Part shown: positions 1-12,197 of the stretch, piece by piece
How the letters are laid out: each line of letters starts with the position of its first letter
How positions within the stretch are numbered: the first letter of the stretch is position 1
From: Dirofilaria immitis
Taxonomy: Eukaryota; Nematoda; Chromadorea; Rhabditida; Onchocercidae
Assembly (NCBI GenBank): GCA_024305405.1
Contig: JAKNDB010000110.1
Location: 2,852,001-2,916,000 of the forward strand
DNA: 64,000 nucleotides
Reading direction: 5' to 3'
The notes under the pieces: generated by a model
Databases searched by the model: none
Seen by the model: only the letters and a program-made list of their open reading frames with translations
What the model was told of the DNA's origin: nothing
Translations under genes and position numbers: made by a program

Positions 1-88
1 TCCTAACATTTGTTTAAATATGAAACAAAGATTAAGTTAAAAAGAACTAATGAAGTACTTATTGGATCATCTATATCAAATACTGTCA

Positions 89-2950
89 TCAACTGCGAAA
101 ATACATCAACCACTGTTTCGTCGGTATCACCGTATCGAGAAGCAATTGATAGTTCCTCTTACCGCGTCCTGATCCAATTGAACAATCGTCGCTTGTTCTC
201 TGTAACAATCTTTCGCATATTACTGGATTTCTTTCATTGATAAACAATGAGCGAAAAAAGAAATATTTCTGAAAATTTGATTGTTTCATGCAAAAATAAT
301 CATAGAATAGACCTTACAACTTCCACGCCTCAGTGAGAGGCGTATCTGACAATGAAAGTATAACGATGATTGATCTGCGAATTTAAATACCTGAAAAAAT
401 CATGACTGGAATATTTGATTTTGGAGAAAAACTGCTAAAAATGATACTAAGAAGATATCTGGCGAATTGGTACCGATAAATTCGATGATTACTGATAATG
501 AAAGACTCAATTATCAGGACTTGAAAAGGATAAAAGAAGCAAGTTTAACGAAGTTTAATCATAGATTTCTAAATGAATAAATCCTATTTTAGCTTAAAAT
601 AACTGTTTCCTAATATCGCTTATTTCCCTCATCTAACGGTGTTTCTGAAATTGGCGAGATCAAAAGATAGGAATACTACCTGAGAAACTTGTCCACCTGT
701 CAAATCAGACGTATAAACTAAATTATTCAACAGATATTTGTCAACAGCACAGCCGTTCTCGTCCAACAATTGAACCTCTTTTCCATTTTCTTCTTTGGCA
801 ACACATGAATGAACGGTTGTACAATATAAATTTGTTTCTGCAAAAAATACCAATGTTGAACCATTTCAAGCGTAGTTTTTAATTCAAGAATCTCTTAGGT
901 AATTCAAGACAAGAAAAGCAAATCATTTTGAACAATCTTTTTAGCTGATAAGTTTTTTGAAAAAATGAAATAAAAAAAAAAAACCGAGATTAGTTCATCA
1001 TTTAGATGAATTTAGATTATAGAAGACTTACCTGGAACTCTCCCATCTTCATCCGCACATGACCATTGATGATAAACTTGTTCTCCAACAGTAGTGTATT
1101 TTACAGGGGAACCATGTGGTCCGTCCATAAGAACTTGATATCGACAAGTTGGAAGAGCTATTTGTTGTGTAATCACTCCATTTGAAAGAGTATCACTTCT
1201 GATAATTTTTATCGTTATAACAACAAGTTTTCATTTATCACGCAAAAGTTTACATTTCTTCAACTAAGTAGAATTTAATTAATCTAATCGAAATATCTCA
1301 AAGTAGTCGAATGCCAGTGCAATTGAAGCTTAAAAGCTTAAATATATTTTAAGAATATTTTATAGAATTATAGTCTTGAAATTACTAAACTACCTTAAAT
1401 ACTTTAATATATTACTTAGAAACTGCTGATTATTATAAATTATATAATTAAAGAATTTCGCATATTGTCATGTAATATAAAATAAGTGTAACTTACTCAA
1501 AATCATCCACTGTACTGTTACGATTGGTAAGTGCTCTTACATGATGCTTATCACCACCGATCATTACAACAATCTTCCTTTGTTGTTCACTATTTAAACT
1601 AAAGAATTTTGATACTAAAGTTTAGATATTTATTATTTTTAGCTTAGTTTTATTCAGCGTCATTTAAAATCCACTTTACTTCATTCTTCAAAAAGGAAAA
1701 AAAGATTTATGAATTAACCTAACATCAAGACGTGTTGTTACAGTACGATCTGTTTCCATATAAAAGCATTTCACATAATATGATTTATCAATTTTTGTGA
1801 TAAACATCTGCAATAAAAAGAAAAATCAATATTTTCAGTAAACATGTTGGTTGCATTTAGAGAAATTTTTAAAATTTTAAAAAACAAAAAAAAATACCGG
1901 ATGAAAAGTAATGATGACAGTCATACAGACGTATAATCCTCGTGGATTACTCTGAAAAATGCCATATATAAACTAGAAAGAGTGTTGAGCTTAAAAAAAA
2001 AAAAAAGAGAAAACTCTTAATTAAATTCATTTCATTATCAATTATCATAGATCAGTTGAATATAATTGTTCGCCATCGTTTCATCTACAAAAAGCGAATA
2101 TTCGATGTCGTTTTGTTGTGACAGATTTCTAAATTTTAAGTTCGAAAATCGAATGACAAACCGAACGCTGTCTTCGGACATCACAAAGGGAGAACGGTAC
2201 GGTAAAATTAACATTTTTCTTGAGAGTGGCATCTGTGCGGCATAGGCTATTATCATAGTGACCTTTCACATAAACATGTCCTTCAAATTCTTTTTCTGTC
2301 ATGAAATTGATGGACATACTATCTGCTGAACATTCTAATACCGGCTCACCTGCAAGTGGCAGCAACGATTCATTTAAAAAAAAAAATTCGATCATTTTTT
2401 TTCTGAAAACTTTAAATATGCAAAGTTGTTCAGTAATGGGATTATTTCAAATCTATCTGAATCATTTTTTGATGTAAAAATTTCTAGAGACATTATTTGT
2501 TAATTAATAAATGATCTAATTGCTAGTATTTCCAGCAATTTTATATACCATAAAAATATTTCAAATTAATTAACCTTTAACTCCATTATCGATTGTATTA
2601 CCGGATACTCTATATATCTGCAATGTGGCATTTTTAAAATTTCTTCACTGAATTCAAAAAAAAAAAGAAAAGATTTAAAAGGACGAACTGTAATGGTACG
2701 ATATGCCGATAAACACTTTTTCAAGACAACATTCTTGTTTATAATTTTGATCATTGGCATATGACGTCATCTTTTTAATTAAATGAAGCATTAGCTTGCA
2801 AGAAATATTGTAGCCTAAGTGATTTTAAAAATCATAAATGGGAAAATCTTAGAAAAAATTTATATCAAAGACTAAGGATGACGAATAATTACATACTGTA
2901 AAAATATAGATATAAATAATAATGTTGACAGCAATTTGTTTTTGATCCAT
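89..2950 (-). CDS. ZP-domain (cuticlin-like) secreted/membrane protein, 10 exons
   Basis: Exons read on the minus strand: 2950-2897, 2617-2575, 2349-2162, 1951-1898, 1807-1719, 1598-1497, 1198-1032, 837-680, 390-313, 268-89. Phases close without correction, giving about 370 residues. Exon 1 (MDQKQIAVN then a hydrophobic run) is a signal peptide. Exon 3 carries the nematode cuticlin opening [15 protein letters not shown] and [11 protein letters not shown]. Later exons show [51 protein letters not shown], then [16 protein letters not shown], the order and cysteines of a ZP module. Cuticlin ZP proteins polymerise in cuticle or apical matrix. The 3' end is ambiguous: an apparent RGKR furin-like site overlaps a good donor (GTAAGA) near 190, so the last exon may instead splice out past the left edge. 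The cuticlin family member cannot be named from sequence alone. Confidence 0.85.
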
Positions 2951-3930
2951 AATTATTGTGATTCTCTATCACAGCAATATTACAACCATAAGACTTCGTA
3001 ATATAATTATTTCCAATTGGTTTGAATTTCTGGAAGATACAAAAATATTAGCTTCGAAGGAGCTAATGATAAAAATTGATACTTCTAATGGATAAACAAT
3101 GTTGAAATTCAGATTTAACTGAAGTTTATGATAACGAATATATGGATATTGTAAGAGATTTTACAACTTGTCACAAGATTGAAAAATAAACAAAACATGA
3201 TCGTTAAAAACATTACAGAGGATGCGCTTCAGCGAAGTGGTTGGAAATCTATAATTTGAAATAATTTCAAGAGAATTATAGTATGGGGAATATTTCAAAA
3301 GAATTATAATTATGTAATATAAGCTAATGAAAAATTACTCCAGTTATTGCTATCATTATTTGGTTCAAAATTTACAAAAGAATACTTCAAGAAATAAATT
3401 TTTCTCGTCATAAAAAATGTGATAGTCTGATAAAATTATCAACAAATGAAGCAATTTATCAAATCTTTTATGTCAAGATTTATCTAAAACGTTGTATAGG
3501 AAAGGAAAAAAATGACAAAATTTTGTTAGAAATTTCGGCGCTCAAAAGAAGGGAATAATAATAAGATTCGATTTGAAAATTAACGGTAAATGAAATAATT
3601 CGATTCTATATGACTTAATAAAACATTTGAATGAAAGAAAAGTAATTTTTATAATTATATATATATATATTTTTTTGAAGAACATTTGGAATAACAAGTC
3701 AAAGAATATCAAAATCTCTCTCTCGTCTAAGTTCTTTCATTCGATATTTTTTATTCAACTTTCTCCTAAATAGATATTATAGCTGTGTAAACATTTTGCA
3801 ATAATTTTGAAGATACTAAATTAGTTTACTAATAAAAGATAAAAAAAGCTAGATAGATATGGCAACAAAAACTTTTGATTGCTAAAGCATTTTGCAAGAA
3901 TGCTTAGTAGATCATTTTCATCACCTAATA

Positions 3931-3934
<4 letters not shown>

Positions 3935-3987
<53 letters not shown>
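3935..3987. repeat. (TA)n dinucleotide microsatellite
   Basis: Fifty-three bases of uninterrupted alternating T and A, about 26 units. An apparent Ile-Tyr repeat peptide across it is a by-product of the dinucleotide repeat and not a gene. Confidence 0.95.
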
Positions 3988-3989
<2 letters not shown>

Positions 3990-4340
3990 ACAGAATGTAA
4001 AATATATCAGTATAAAATTTGCGAAATAGTGACATTTACAGTAATATATAATCAAATGAAAGTTATAAATTGAGAATAAAATTTGAAGAGTACGAAAGTT
4101 TGTAGAATGATCGAGGTAACACTTCCTATGTCATTTCTGTGCTACGAGATTTGCTTATTTATGAAAAATAATGCCATGTGAAAAAATATTCAAGGACTAC
4201 GACGCTGTGGAAACTATCCCTCAATATCATTCATGTTATTAAATTTGTTTGGGAAACTGAAATTTATTAAAATTTTATATGATATTTTCTTTTCTTATTA
4301 TAACAATATATGAACATTTCCTAACTTCAAGTGATAAATG

Positions 4341-4556
4341 TTAGCCAGCTGATTTTGACATTTTTAAAGGACGCATTTTCAGAATTTTCTGAATATTTGG
4401 TGAAGTATGACGAGGAAACAGAAGCATACAGAAAATACTTGCAGCAGAAACAAATGAAATGAAATAAACAAAAACAATGAATAAAGATTCGTATTCAACG
4501 GTAGCTTCTTGATCATACAAACTGACCTCTCCGAAAAGATTTCTAAATGGCTTCAC
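4341..4556 (-). CDS. Short ORF with one hydrophobic segment, unrecognised
   Basis: A 71-codon ORF. The N-terminal part (FGEVSLYDQEATVEYES) is acidic and hydrophilic. A roughly 20-residue hydrophobic stretch rich in F, V, I, S and A follows, then a basic tail (KILKMRPLKMSKSAG). This composition is more protein-like than other ORFs in the region, but no flanking exon was found and no family is recognised. It could be chance, or the last exon of a small membrane protein. Confidence 0.2.
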   Translation of the reverse strand: MKPFRNLFGEVSLYDQEATVEYESLFIVFVYFISFVSAASIFCMLLFPRHTSPNIQKILKMRPLKMSKSAG

Positions 4557-6283
4557 AAGTTCAACAACACTTTATTCTTTAAATATTTAATTGATATCAA
4601 CACATTGAAGTAAAACTTACCATTTGGATTAACAATTATTTGATGCTTTATTAGTATACGTAATTTTATTGTTATTTTTTTGATGATTGCTAATAAAACT
4701 TGCTTCTCAAGTTTTTGGGAAAAGCTTTTTCAGTCTCAATTTTTGCATATTACTGAATTTGCAAATCACCCTCCATAAAAGATTTATTCTCATCAATTAT
4801 AAATTTGTTCTAATTTGAGACTTTTTTTTCGAAGGTATTTGCTTTCGAGATTAATAAAAGTAAACTAAAAACAAGTGATAAAATTCAATAACAAACAATC
4901 GTATCACTTTAAAAAATATTTCGGAAGTTTCCAACAAATTTCATTCAACATGTTTCTAACCTTCAAAAACTATGAGATATCGAATGTTCTTTAGAAAGAT
5001 TTTTCACTTCCAAGATGTTTTTATTTTTGACCCTTTTAAAGAATCTTCTTTAATGATAGATAAAAATTTATTGTCCTTCGTTGAATGGCAAAAAGTTGAA
5101 GTTTTTAGTGAGACATATCAAATTTCCTAAATAAATACAGGTATGATGAACCAGGGTACCAGTGAAACCAAGGGAGTATAGGCGGAAACTTAACCAAAGC
5201 CAACCGCTTGGTGATAGTTAAACTGAAAATAGATTTTCAGCAAACTTCTGTCAAAGATCGAAAAAGATGTGAAAGGAATGGTAAAGATGGAAGTTGGCTG
5301 ATTGTTACTGTCGACGCCCTAAAATTAGGGAAATTATAAGAGCTGGGCTGCAAAATGAATGTTAAATTCAAACAGCTCTGAGATTTTTGATAGATACACT
5401 CGTCTCAGAAGTAGATGAGGAGCAGGACGACCTTGCAGCGAAAGTTCATAAGTTCTTAATCGGAATGAAGATTCATAGTTGGAATGAATAGACAACTCTG
5501 CATTCATTAGGAGAAGTTGTAATCAAAGCTTTGAACACATAGTTCCCAATAATAAAGTTATCACGTATGCTCCTTCTTATCTTCAAATTCAGCCTTCTTA
5601 ACTACTGTTATTTTATTGGTCGAATTATTAGTTAATATTTTTCCAAATCTCTTATAAAAGTACACTGTCGTGGTGTATGATGGATGCTATTACTACAGTT
5701 TTCAAATAAATTAAAAAGACAAATTGTATGTCAAAATCAGCCGATTTTTCTAGAGACATCTCCAATTTTAATCTACTATTTGCTTACCTATTGAATCCAC
5801 TTTATCCAATATCTATACGTAAATGCAGTAGAAGAACGTTGCCATGGTCGAGAGCGAAATAATTAAAGGGATAATTTAAAATAGTATTGCTTTTAAATAA
5901 CGTGTTAGCAAGTTGCAAAATTTTCGGCCGACAGAACTTTGGACGTTATTAAATAAGAAGTAAAATATATTTTATTGAAAAATCATTTAATAGATCAATA
6001 GTTGTATGCTGGTGAAAAACAGGACAAATTCCGGACTGCCATCACCTAACAGATATGAAAATTCATTGATAAAACAAATGCAACACTGTGCAAATCACAT
6101 AAATAATTTTTTTTTCAATTAAAAATATGAATAAAATTAAGTTTGTAAATTAAGTTCATCCTATTTTGGCTACAAATATTGATTTCTTCATTTGCGTGAA
6201 AAACCGGTTAACAAAAAATGATGATAATAAAGGGAAGAGTAATATCTTAAAAGGTTGAAATTATTAAAGAGATCAAAATCCAA

Positions 6284-6301
6284 TTTTTTTTTTTTTTTTT
6301 T
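6284..6301. repeat. Poly-T tract (18 bases)
   Basis: An uninterrupted run of 18 T in intergenic sequence. It shows that long homopolymers are present in this assembly, which matters for the one-base deficits seen in short runs within coding exons. Confidence 0.9.
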
Positions 6302-7106
6302 AATAATTTGTTGTCGAGAAGCCTGTAATATCACATGAAGGATGATATTTTCCCTGCAGTAATGTCGTGTAGATGTCATATGATAAGTTTCGATTGACCT
6401 GGCATGTTTTTTCATCCAATTCCAGAGTTTTTTTGAAAGGAAATATCTGGACAGTCTCATATCATCCATAAATATGCAAAATTAAACTATCGTAACTGAA
6501 AGAAATTTCTACAACTTGTTTTGAGAAGATAAGTAACTCTCATCCAAAGAAGAAAAAAGTTATTAGCTAATAATTTTTATTTTTATTTTTTTCAGTCAAA
6601 GCAGCAATAGTTTTGTAATTTCAAACTATTTCCTCGAAATGATACATTAAATTTAGTTTACAAATTTCAATAAACTTTTATTGCCAAAAAATTTAAACTT
6701 TGTCATTTGCTCAGTCAATAACAATTCGCAGTTATTAAACTCTGACGGGAAACTGAAAAAGAAAACAAACGTTACAGTTGCGTCGATTGTGATATCACTT
6801 TATCACTAACCACCACATGATAAATATCTAAAGCATATTGACTTCTTCCGTCTTGTCCTTTGTCTTCCTACGCATCGCCCGGTTATCTCGCTTATCACCC
6901 TTTTCTGCTGCTATATCGGTATTTCATGGCTGGCCAGCTTCACATTATGGAGATAAATAGCTGATTGTGGAAAGGTACTCAGCTTTGTTGTCATTGGCAG
7001 TCGGGTCGGTATTCTTCATTGTGAGCCGGATACTTGGGCGATTTACAGAAACAGGTTTTTTCTGGAATACTAGGTACTAATAATGATTAAACGTTCCTGT
7101 ACAACT

Positions 7107-10100
7107 ATGCATGACTGTTCAACTGATAGCAAAAAGGTCTGAACTATTATTTAAATGAAAATAAATTTATTGATATTGTTGATGTTAATATTGTGCAATT
7201 TCTGTTCTCCAGAGTAATACACAGTATTACAGTTTCTTTGACTATGGCATCATATTTCGAATTTTAGACCGAAAGGATGGCGAGAGTGAGAAGTATGTTC
7301 GATGGCGTAATGTTGGCAAAGATCTTATAATCCTTGATTTCGGTGACATTAATCATTGTGCTAATGTAGCAGGTTTTGATTTTGGTTCGTTACTGCTTTT
7401 AATTCATAATATTAATTTGCTAATGCGAAGTAATTTAAGTGTTATAATAGAAAAACAGCGTTTTAATATACCTTTACTCAAGGAATATACTGCGGTATAT
7501 CAATAGTCCTTTAGTAAATTCCATAATAATTAATTTTAGTCTACTTAATTCATCCCCAAAATAAAAAGGAAAATACTGAAAACGGTTAGATTTGAAGCAG
7601 TTATCTTACTAGATCGGGAAGAGGGAAGGATCTAATGTTTGATATGGCAGATTTGTGATGATGTATATGGGAATTTGTGTTTGTATCTAGAATATCACTA
7701 CTGTTTGATTCGCTTTATGTTGAAACAAGGATTTTATTTTGAAAATTGCATTTATGAAATAATGTTTCACACTTTGATTTTTTTATTACGGAAGATTTGT
7801 AAAACATAAATGGATCTTTTTATTTGATATAGTACTTAAGATGGTACTGTGGTAGTAACGAAATCAGGCAAAACATTTCCTGAAGATGAATATGACTGGA
7901 AGTTTTCTGTGATTCCGTACCACAAGTATTGGCCGAAATTGCCGGAAGAGGTTTTAAAGTGGTGATTTTTACAAATCAACGAGGTATACAAGTAAGTGAC
8001 ATCTTCAATTTTATTTCTTTATAAATAATGTAGAACATTTACGCTTAAAGTTTTCGACCTTATTAAGATGACATTATTGTGAACTACTATACAACAAAAG
8101 AGAAACGATATAAATTAATAATAAAGAGAAACGATATATAATTAATTAATAAAAATTGGAAGCACTGTAGTATTTTTGTGATAAATTCATTGCGGGTTCT
8201 AGTTTCTTATTTATAGACGGGCTCTCAAGATCGTGATGCCTTCTGCAGAAAAATGGAAAAAGTATGTCAGCAAATCAGGCTTCCTATTCAGGTATCTGTT
8301 TAGGAATATCGAAACCATATTTTACGAACCGGCTATTTCGTTTTCAAAGGCTGAATATTGTTTTTATAGACCTTGCAACTTGAATTTCGGTTTTAGAATA
8401 ACCTAAATTTGACGATTTGTCATCACGTGCTACAATTGTTAGAGTCAGGAAAATTGATTTGTAGATGTAAAACAAACTGGTTGGATATTATTGTAATAGA
8501 ACACATTATTCACAATTAAAGAATTAACACGTTCCTTTTGCAGTGTTTTTTTTGGCTTGAATTTTGACTTATGTTTTTATTCTCTTTTTCTAATCTGTAG
8601 TGAAAACATTACCATATATGAATGGCATTTGTCAACTTAGCACCACATGTTTGCTTTCAATGTGTTTGGGTTTTTTTAGTGCTTCATTTTCAAAGACATG
8701 AAAAGGAGAAAAGATAAAAGATTGAGTGCTTAAATTACCACTGCATTTTCCATCTGCAGTTTTTCATCTTGCTAACAAAATTTTCTTAATGGTTTCACTT
8801 ACTAATACTGACAATTTATCTTTGATTCGATTTCTTGCAAAACATCTGCTAAAAATCGAAAACTATGTAGATATTTTCAGTTGTCAGTTGTAGTAAATTT
8901 TAAAAAAAAAGGAAAAAAGAAAATTATTTTCCAATGAATTGTAATACCAGGACTTTGTACTTTTGGAAATCATTTAACTTCACAATGGTGATGACAACAT
9001 ATTGCAAAAATTTAGTACGTCCTATTAAGGTATTTGTTTCGCTGGGAACATTGCGGTACCGTAAGCCATATATTGGTATGTGGAATTATTTTGAAAGTCA
9101 TGGGAATGGCGGCATTTCAATCAATCGGGAATCATCATTTTATGTTGGTGATGCTGCAGGTCGCATACAGACGAATGTTTGTTTTTTCCCTTGATAATCT
9201 CAAAATTTTTTCTCTATCATCCTCTGGATCGTTTATTTTTAAATTCGTCATATAAATAATTGTTCATTTCTTTGCACTTTAGTTTTATTCTATTTAGTTT
9301 TCATAAAATAATACATTAATGGAATTTATTAAAATCGTACTCAGTTTATTTGAAGAGCCGAGGGAAAAAAGACCATTCAGCTGCCGACCGTTTATTTGCT
9401 TTGAATTTTGGTATTAACTTTTCACACCAGAACAATATTTCTTGAAGCAGGTGGAAGTCGAAGATTATACATTGCCATCTTTTTCACCGTCACCTTCGAT
9501 GGATGAGAAAATTAGTTTATTTGAACCAGGTTTGCCCTTTTCTTCTAGGCTGTTACATATAAACCGAAACACTTTGCTTGATAATACAAGGAATTATATC
9601 ATGGATGATGTAACATAAAATGGCATTGGAGATGATTTAGTTGATAAACAACAATGTTATTCATATTTTGATAATTGTTATTATATTATTCATTTTTATA
9701 CGTTTCTTCTTTTTAATTGTAAGCTACGCTGTTATGTCGTTACAGTTTTGAATTTTGATTTTTCGCTAACATCATTTCAGAAAATACTCCAGTACCAGGT
9801 AATGGCTTGGAAGTACTCATATTCGTTGGCTATCCCGGATGCGGTAAAAGCACTCTTGCTCACAAATTAGCTTCAGAATATGGCTATGGTATAGTGAATC
9901 GAGACACATTGAAAACGTGGCAAAAATGTGTTGAGAATGCAAAATTTTTTTGAAACGTCAGCAAAGCGTTATTGTTGACAATACCAATGCTAATAGAGAA
10001 TCAAGGTTTCATCTCTTCCTCTTATCTTTGTTTTCTTTTCCGTTTATCAACAGGAGCGCAGTCCTGTGATAAGCATACTCGAGCGTCATTTTATCTCATT

Positions 10101-10826
10101 AAAATATGTTCGGATGTTTCTAGGGATTGTGTTAAATTAAAAAACTTTAGCTATAATATGTTTCATTTATACAAACTTTAAAAAATCTGTAATTTTCTAA
10201 CTTTTATTTAAAATGAGACTACGTTGTGACGTCATCAGCAATATGAACAATTACCCTTTCATTTAATTTCAGAAAGCGGTATATCAGTCTTGCCAAATCA
10301 TGTGGGGCTGCTTTGCGGTGTTTTTTATTCAACTGTACATTGGAACAAGCAGCACATAATTGCAAGTATCGTGCTATTGTTGACACCAGCGAAAAACATC
10401 TTGAAATTGGTCGAATGGTACTTAATAGTTACAAAAAAAATTTGAAGTACGATTTAAGTTTCGACTGTCAATTCCAATCACCGAGAAGGCATTTTGTTCT
10501 TATGATGCCTAGATAAATTCCCAGTCTTGAGGAAGTGTAAAGATTCATTTCTTGGCATGCTAGGTATAACGCTTTCTGTTTAGTAGAAGACGCTGACAAA
10601 GATGCACACAGCAAGTAAATTTTTGCTCATTCAATAATATGGATTTCAGTAATTAAAGTAGAAAATCGTTCCATGATAATTGAAGTAGCCAGTATTTATG
10701 AATGTTGTCATTGAGGAACCGAAATTATCGGAAGGATTCTCATCAATTGTGAAAGTGAATTTCGTACCGGAATTTGATTGCTATGAACATGAAGCGATAT
10801 ACCGGATGTATTTATGTGATTCCTGA
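7107..10826 (+). CDS. PNKP: Bifunctional polynucleotide kinase 3'-phosphatase
   Basis: Repairs DNA strand-break ends by removing 3'-phosphate and phosphorylating 5'-OH. Exons: 7107-7136 (tentative), 7213-7384, 7841-7991, 8217-8291, about 9030-9165, about 9357-9529, 9781-10005, 10273-10446, 10716-10826. The HAD phosphatase nucleophile motif GFDFDGT is split by intron 2; then [25 protein letters not shown] and [10 protein letters not shown]. The kinase part has Walker [21 protein letters not shown] and [13 protein letters not shown], ending with [17 protein letters not shown]. No FHA domain fits in the roughly 70 residues before the phosphatase. Four frame breaks (about 7905, 9420, 9948, 10440) are each cured by one added base, after which phases close, so I call the gene intact. 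The junction of exons 5 and 6 is unresolved. Confidence 0.88.
9781..10005 (+). CDS. PNKP: PNKP exon with the kinase P-loop and an apparent frameshift
   Basis: This exon encodes [20 protein letters not shown], followed by [11 protein letters not shown]. At the seven-T run 9945-9951 the literal frame hits TGA; one more T gives [20 protein letters not shown] without a break. The exon is 225 bases. Incoming phase is 1 and outgoing phase is 2, which needs 226, so the phase arithmetic independently calls for one missing base. Confidence 0.85.
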
Positions 10827-12197
10827 TGGAAGTATCGGAAGTTGTTTGAGCGTAATTTGTTTGAAGGTATCATCGTTTTATTTGCTGTTATCTCGCATGT
10901 TCAATTTCTTATAATTTTTGGGAATTTTGTACACATTTTGAAAAGTGAAATAAATTAAAATCGTTGAATAAATTGAATGAATTAAAATTGCTTTTTCCTG
11001 CCTTGTGCATTATCCAATGTTACTTGCAAGTGAACGTTGATCATACTTCTAAACGAATTTTCTGTCGAATCTGCACAATAATAATAAAATCAAAGGTAGT
11101 TTTGCAGTTTCACAAGAATATACTAATAACCAGTGATTCACAAATGCTTTATTTGAGGATTCTTGTTAGTTGTGAAAATAAGTTTTTCGTTGAAATCTTA
11201 CTGTCATGAGCATGAGACGACACATCGATTTTGCTCATTTAACCGATAAATTATGTATTCTGAATCTGCGTGATAGGCTTGGCATTCCAGCGGTGTTTGG
11301 GCTATGTTACAGCCAGGAATTTAGACAGGGTGGAGTTTGGAACTGGCCCAGAAGAACAGAAGCTGATGTTACTGTGATGTGAAAGCAACAAAATGGATGA
11401 ATAGTCAGAAAAGCAATTTAGCAGGGAAAATAGTTCCGGCGATGATTGCCAGTTACTATGGGTTGTCTTGCTTGTACAGCAACTGAGTGACCCGCCTGCA
11501 TGATGAAAATGTACATAATGCTATTCAAGATACGCAGTGTTAAGTGTTTTTTTTGCTGTGGTTGGTATGATCGGCACTTTATGCTGATTGTATGTCATTA
11601 GAATTTACGATTTTTACAATAGATCACACACTGCTCTCTCTTTTAAAGAGAGAAGTAGTGAGTTAAAGATGCTGACTGTAGTTTTTGAGATACCTTTCTA
11701 AGACTGCAAGGGTACTTTTACAACCGCTCGGATATCATTAATAATGTAGAGGTTTTGGTGATCAGTTATCTATTTGTTATAGTTGCATACTAAAGAACCA
11801 TCTATATTAAAGTAGACTTCAATATCGTTTCTTGCAAGAAGTTTAAGCGAGGCTTCTTGTCATAGTACGCAAATTGCGCGGACTAGAAAAAAGTACACTG
11901 GGATTTTCAGAATATTCTAGGACTAGATAATGTTGCCCCTATTTAGTCGGTCAGTTCAATTATTTCTGCTCATTGATAATTTGACTTATAGGGGTTAAGT
12001 CGCGCGATTTAATAGTGGGGTCATTGTGTACAGAAATTGCAAAGTTTCCTGTAGGAAGTTCTTGTCTTTCGAAAAATCGAATCGCATTAATTCCATCATT
12101 GAACACTTACCGTCATATGTTGGCAGAGTTTGGGAAGAAAACCCTGAGATTTCGGATTTTCTAAAAGTTTGAATTTACTTTGTTGCAGGTAAGAAGG
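10827..12197. other. Intergenic spacer, PNKP to transporter
   Basis: No supported gene. Around 11210-11530 the sequence is less A+T-rich and holds a short open stretch (about 56 codons, with LRDRLGIPAVFGLCYSQEF) that I do not recognise and that is followed by several stops. A near-palindrome CTCTCTTTTAAAGAGAG lies at about 11636-11652. A TTGTTGCAG acceptor-like signal just before the transporter ATG may be a trans-splice site. Confidence 0.5.

Larger units (their letters stand above)
2951..7106. other. Gene-poor intergenic region
   Basis: About 4 kb with no recognisable gene between the ZP gene (minus) and PNKP (plus), which are divergent, so promoters of both should lie here. It is very A+T-rich. 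It contains a (TA)n tract, an 18-base T run, a less A+T-rich stretch at about 5150-5560, and one short ORF with a possible membrane segment at 4341-4556. About 300 bases before PNKP (6840-7010) are less A+T-rich and may be its promoter; this is inference. Confidence 0.6.

Noticed and set aside
645..679. A 35-base intron near the end of the ZP gene
   Set aside because: It would be unusually short and its downstream reading stops at once. Splicing from 679 to the acceptor at 391 instead gives [16 protein letters not shown], the expected ZP sequence.
3879..4073. ORF with a long Ile-Tyr repeat
   Set aside because: It is a translation of the (TA)n microsatellite.
7107..10826. PNKP as a degenerate pseudogene
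   Set aside because: All catalytic motifs survive, all defects are single missing bases, and the repaired exon lengths satisfy intron phases. True decay would not be one-directional.
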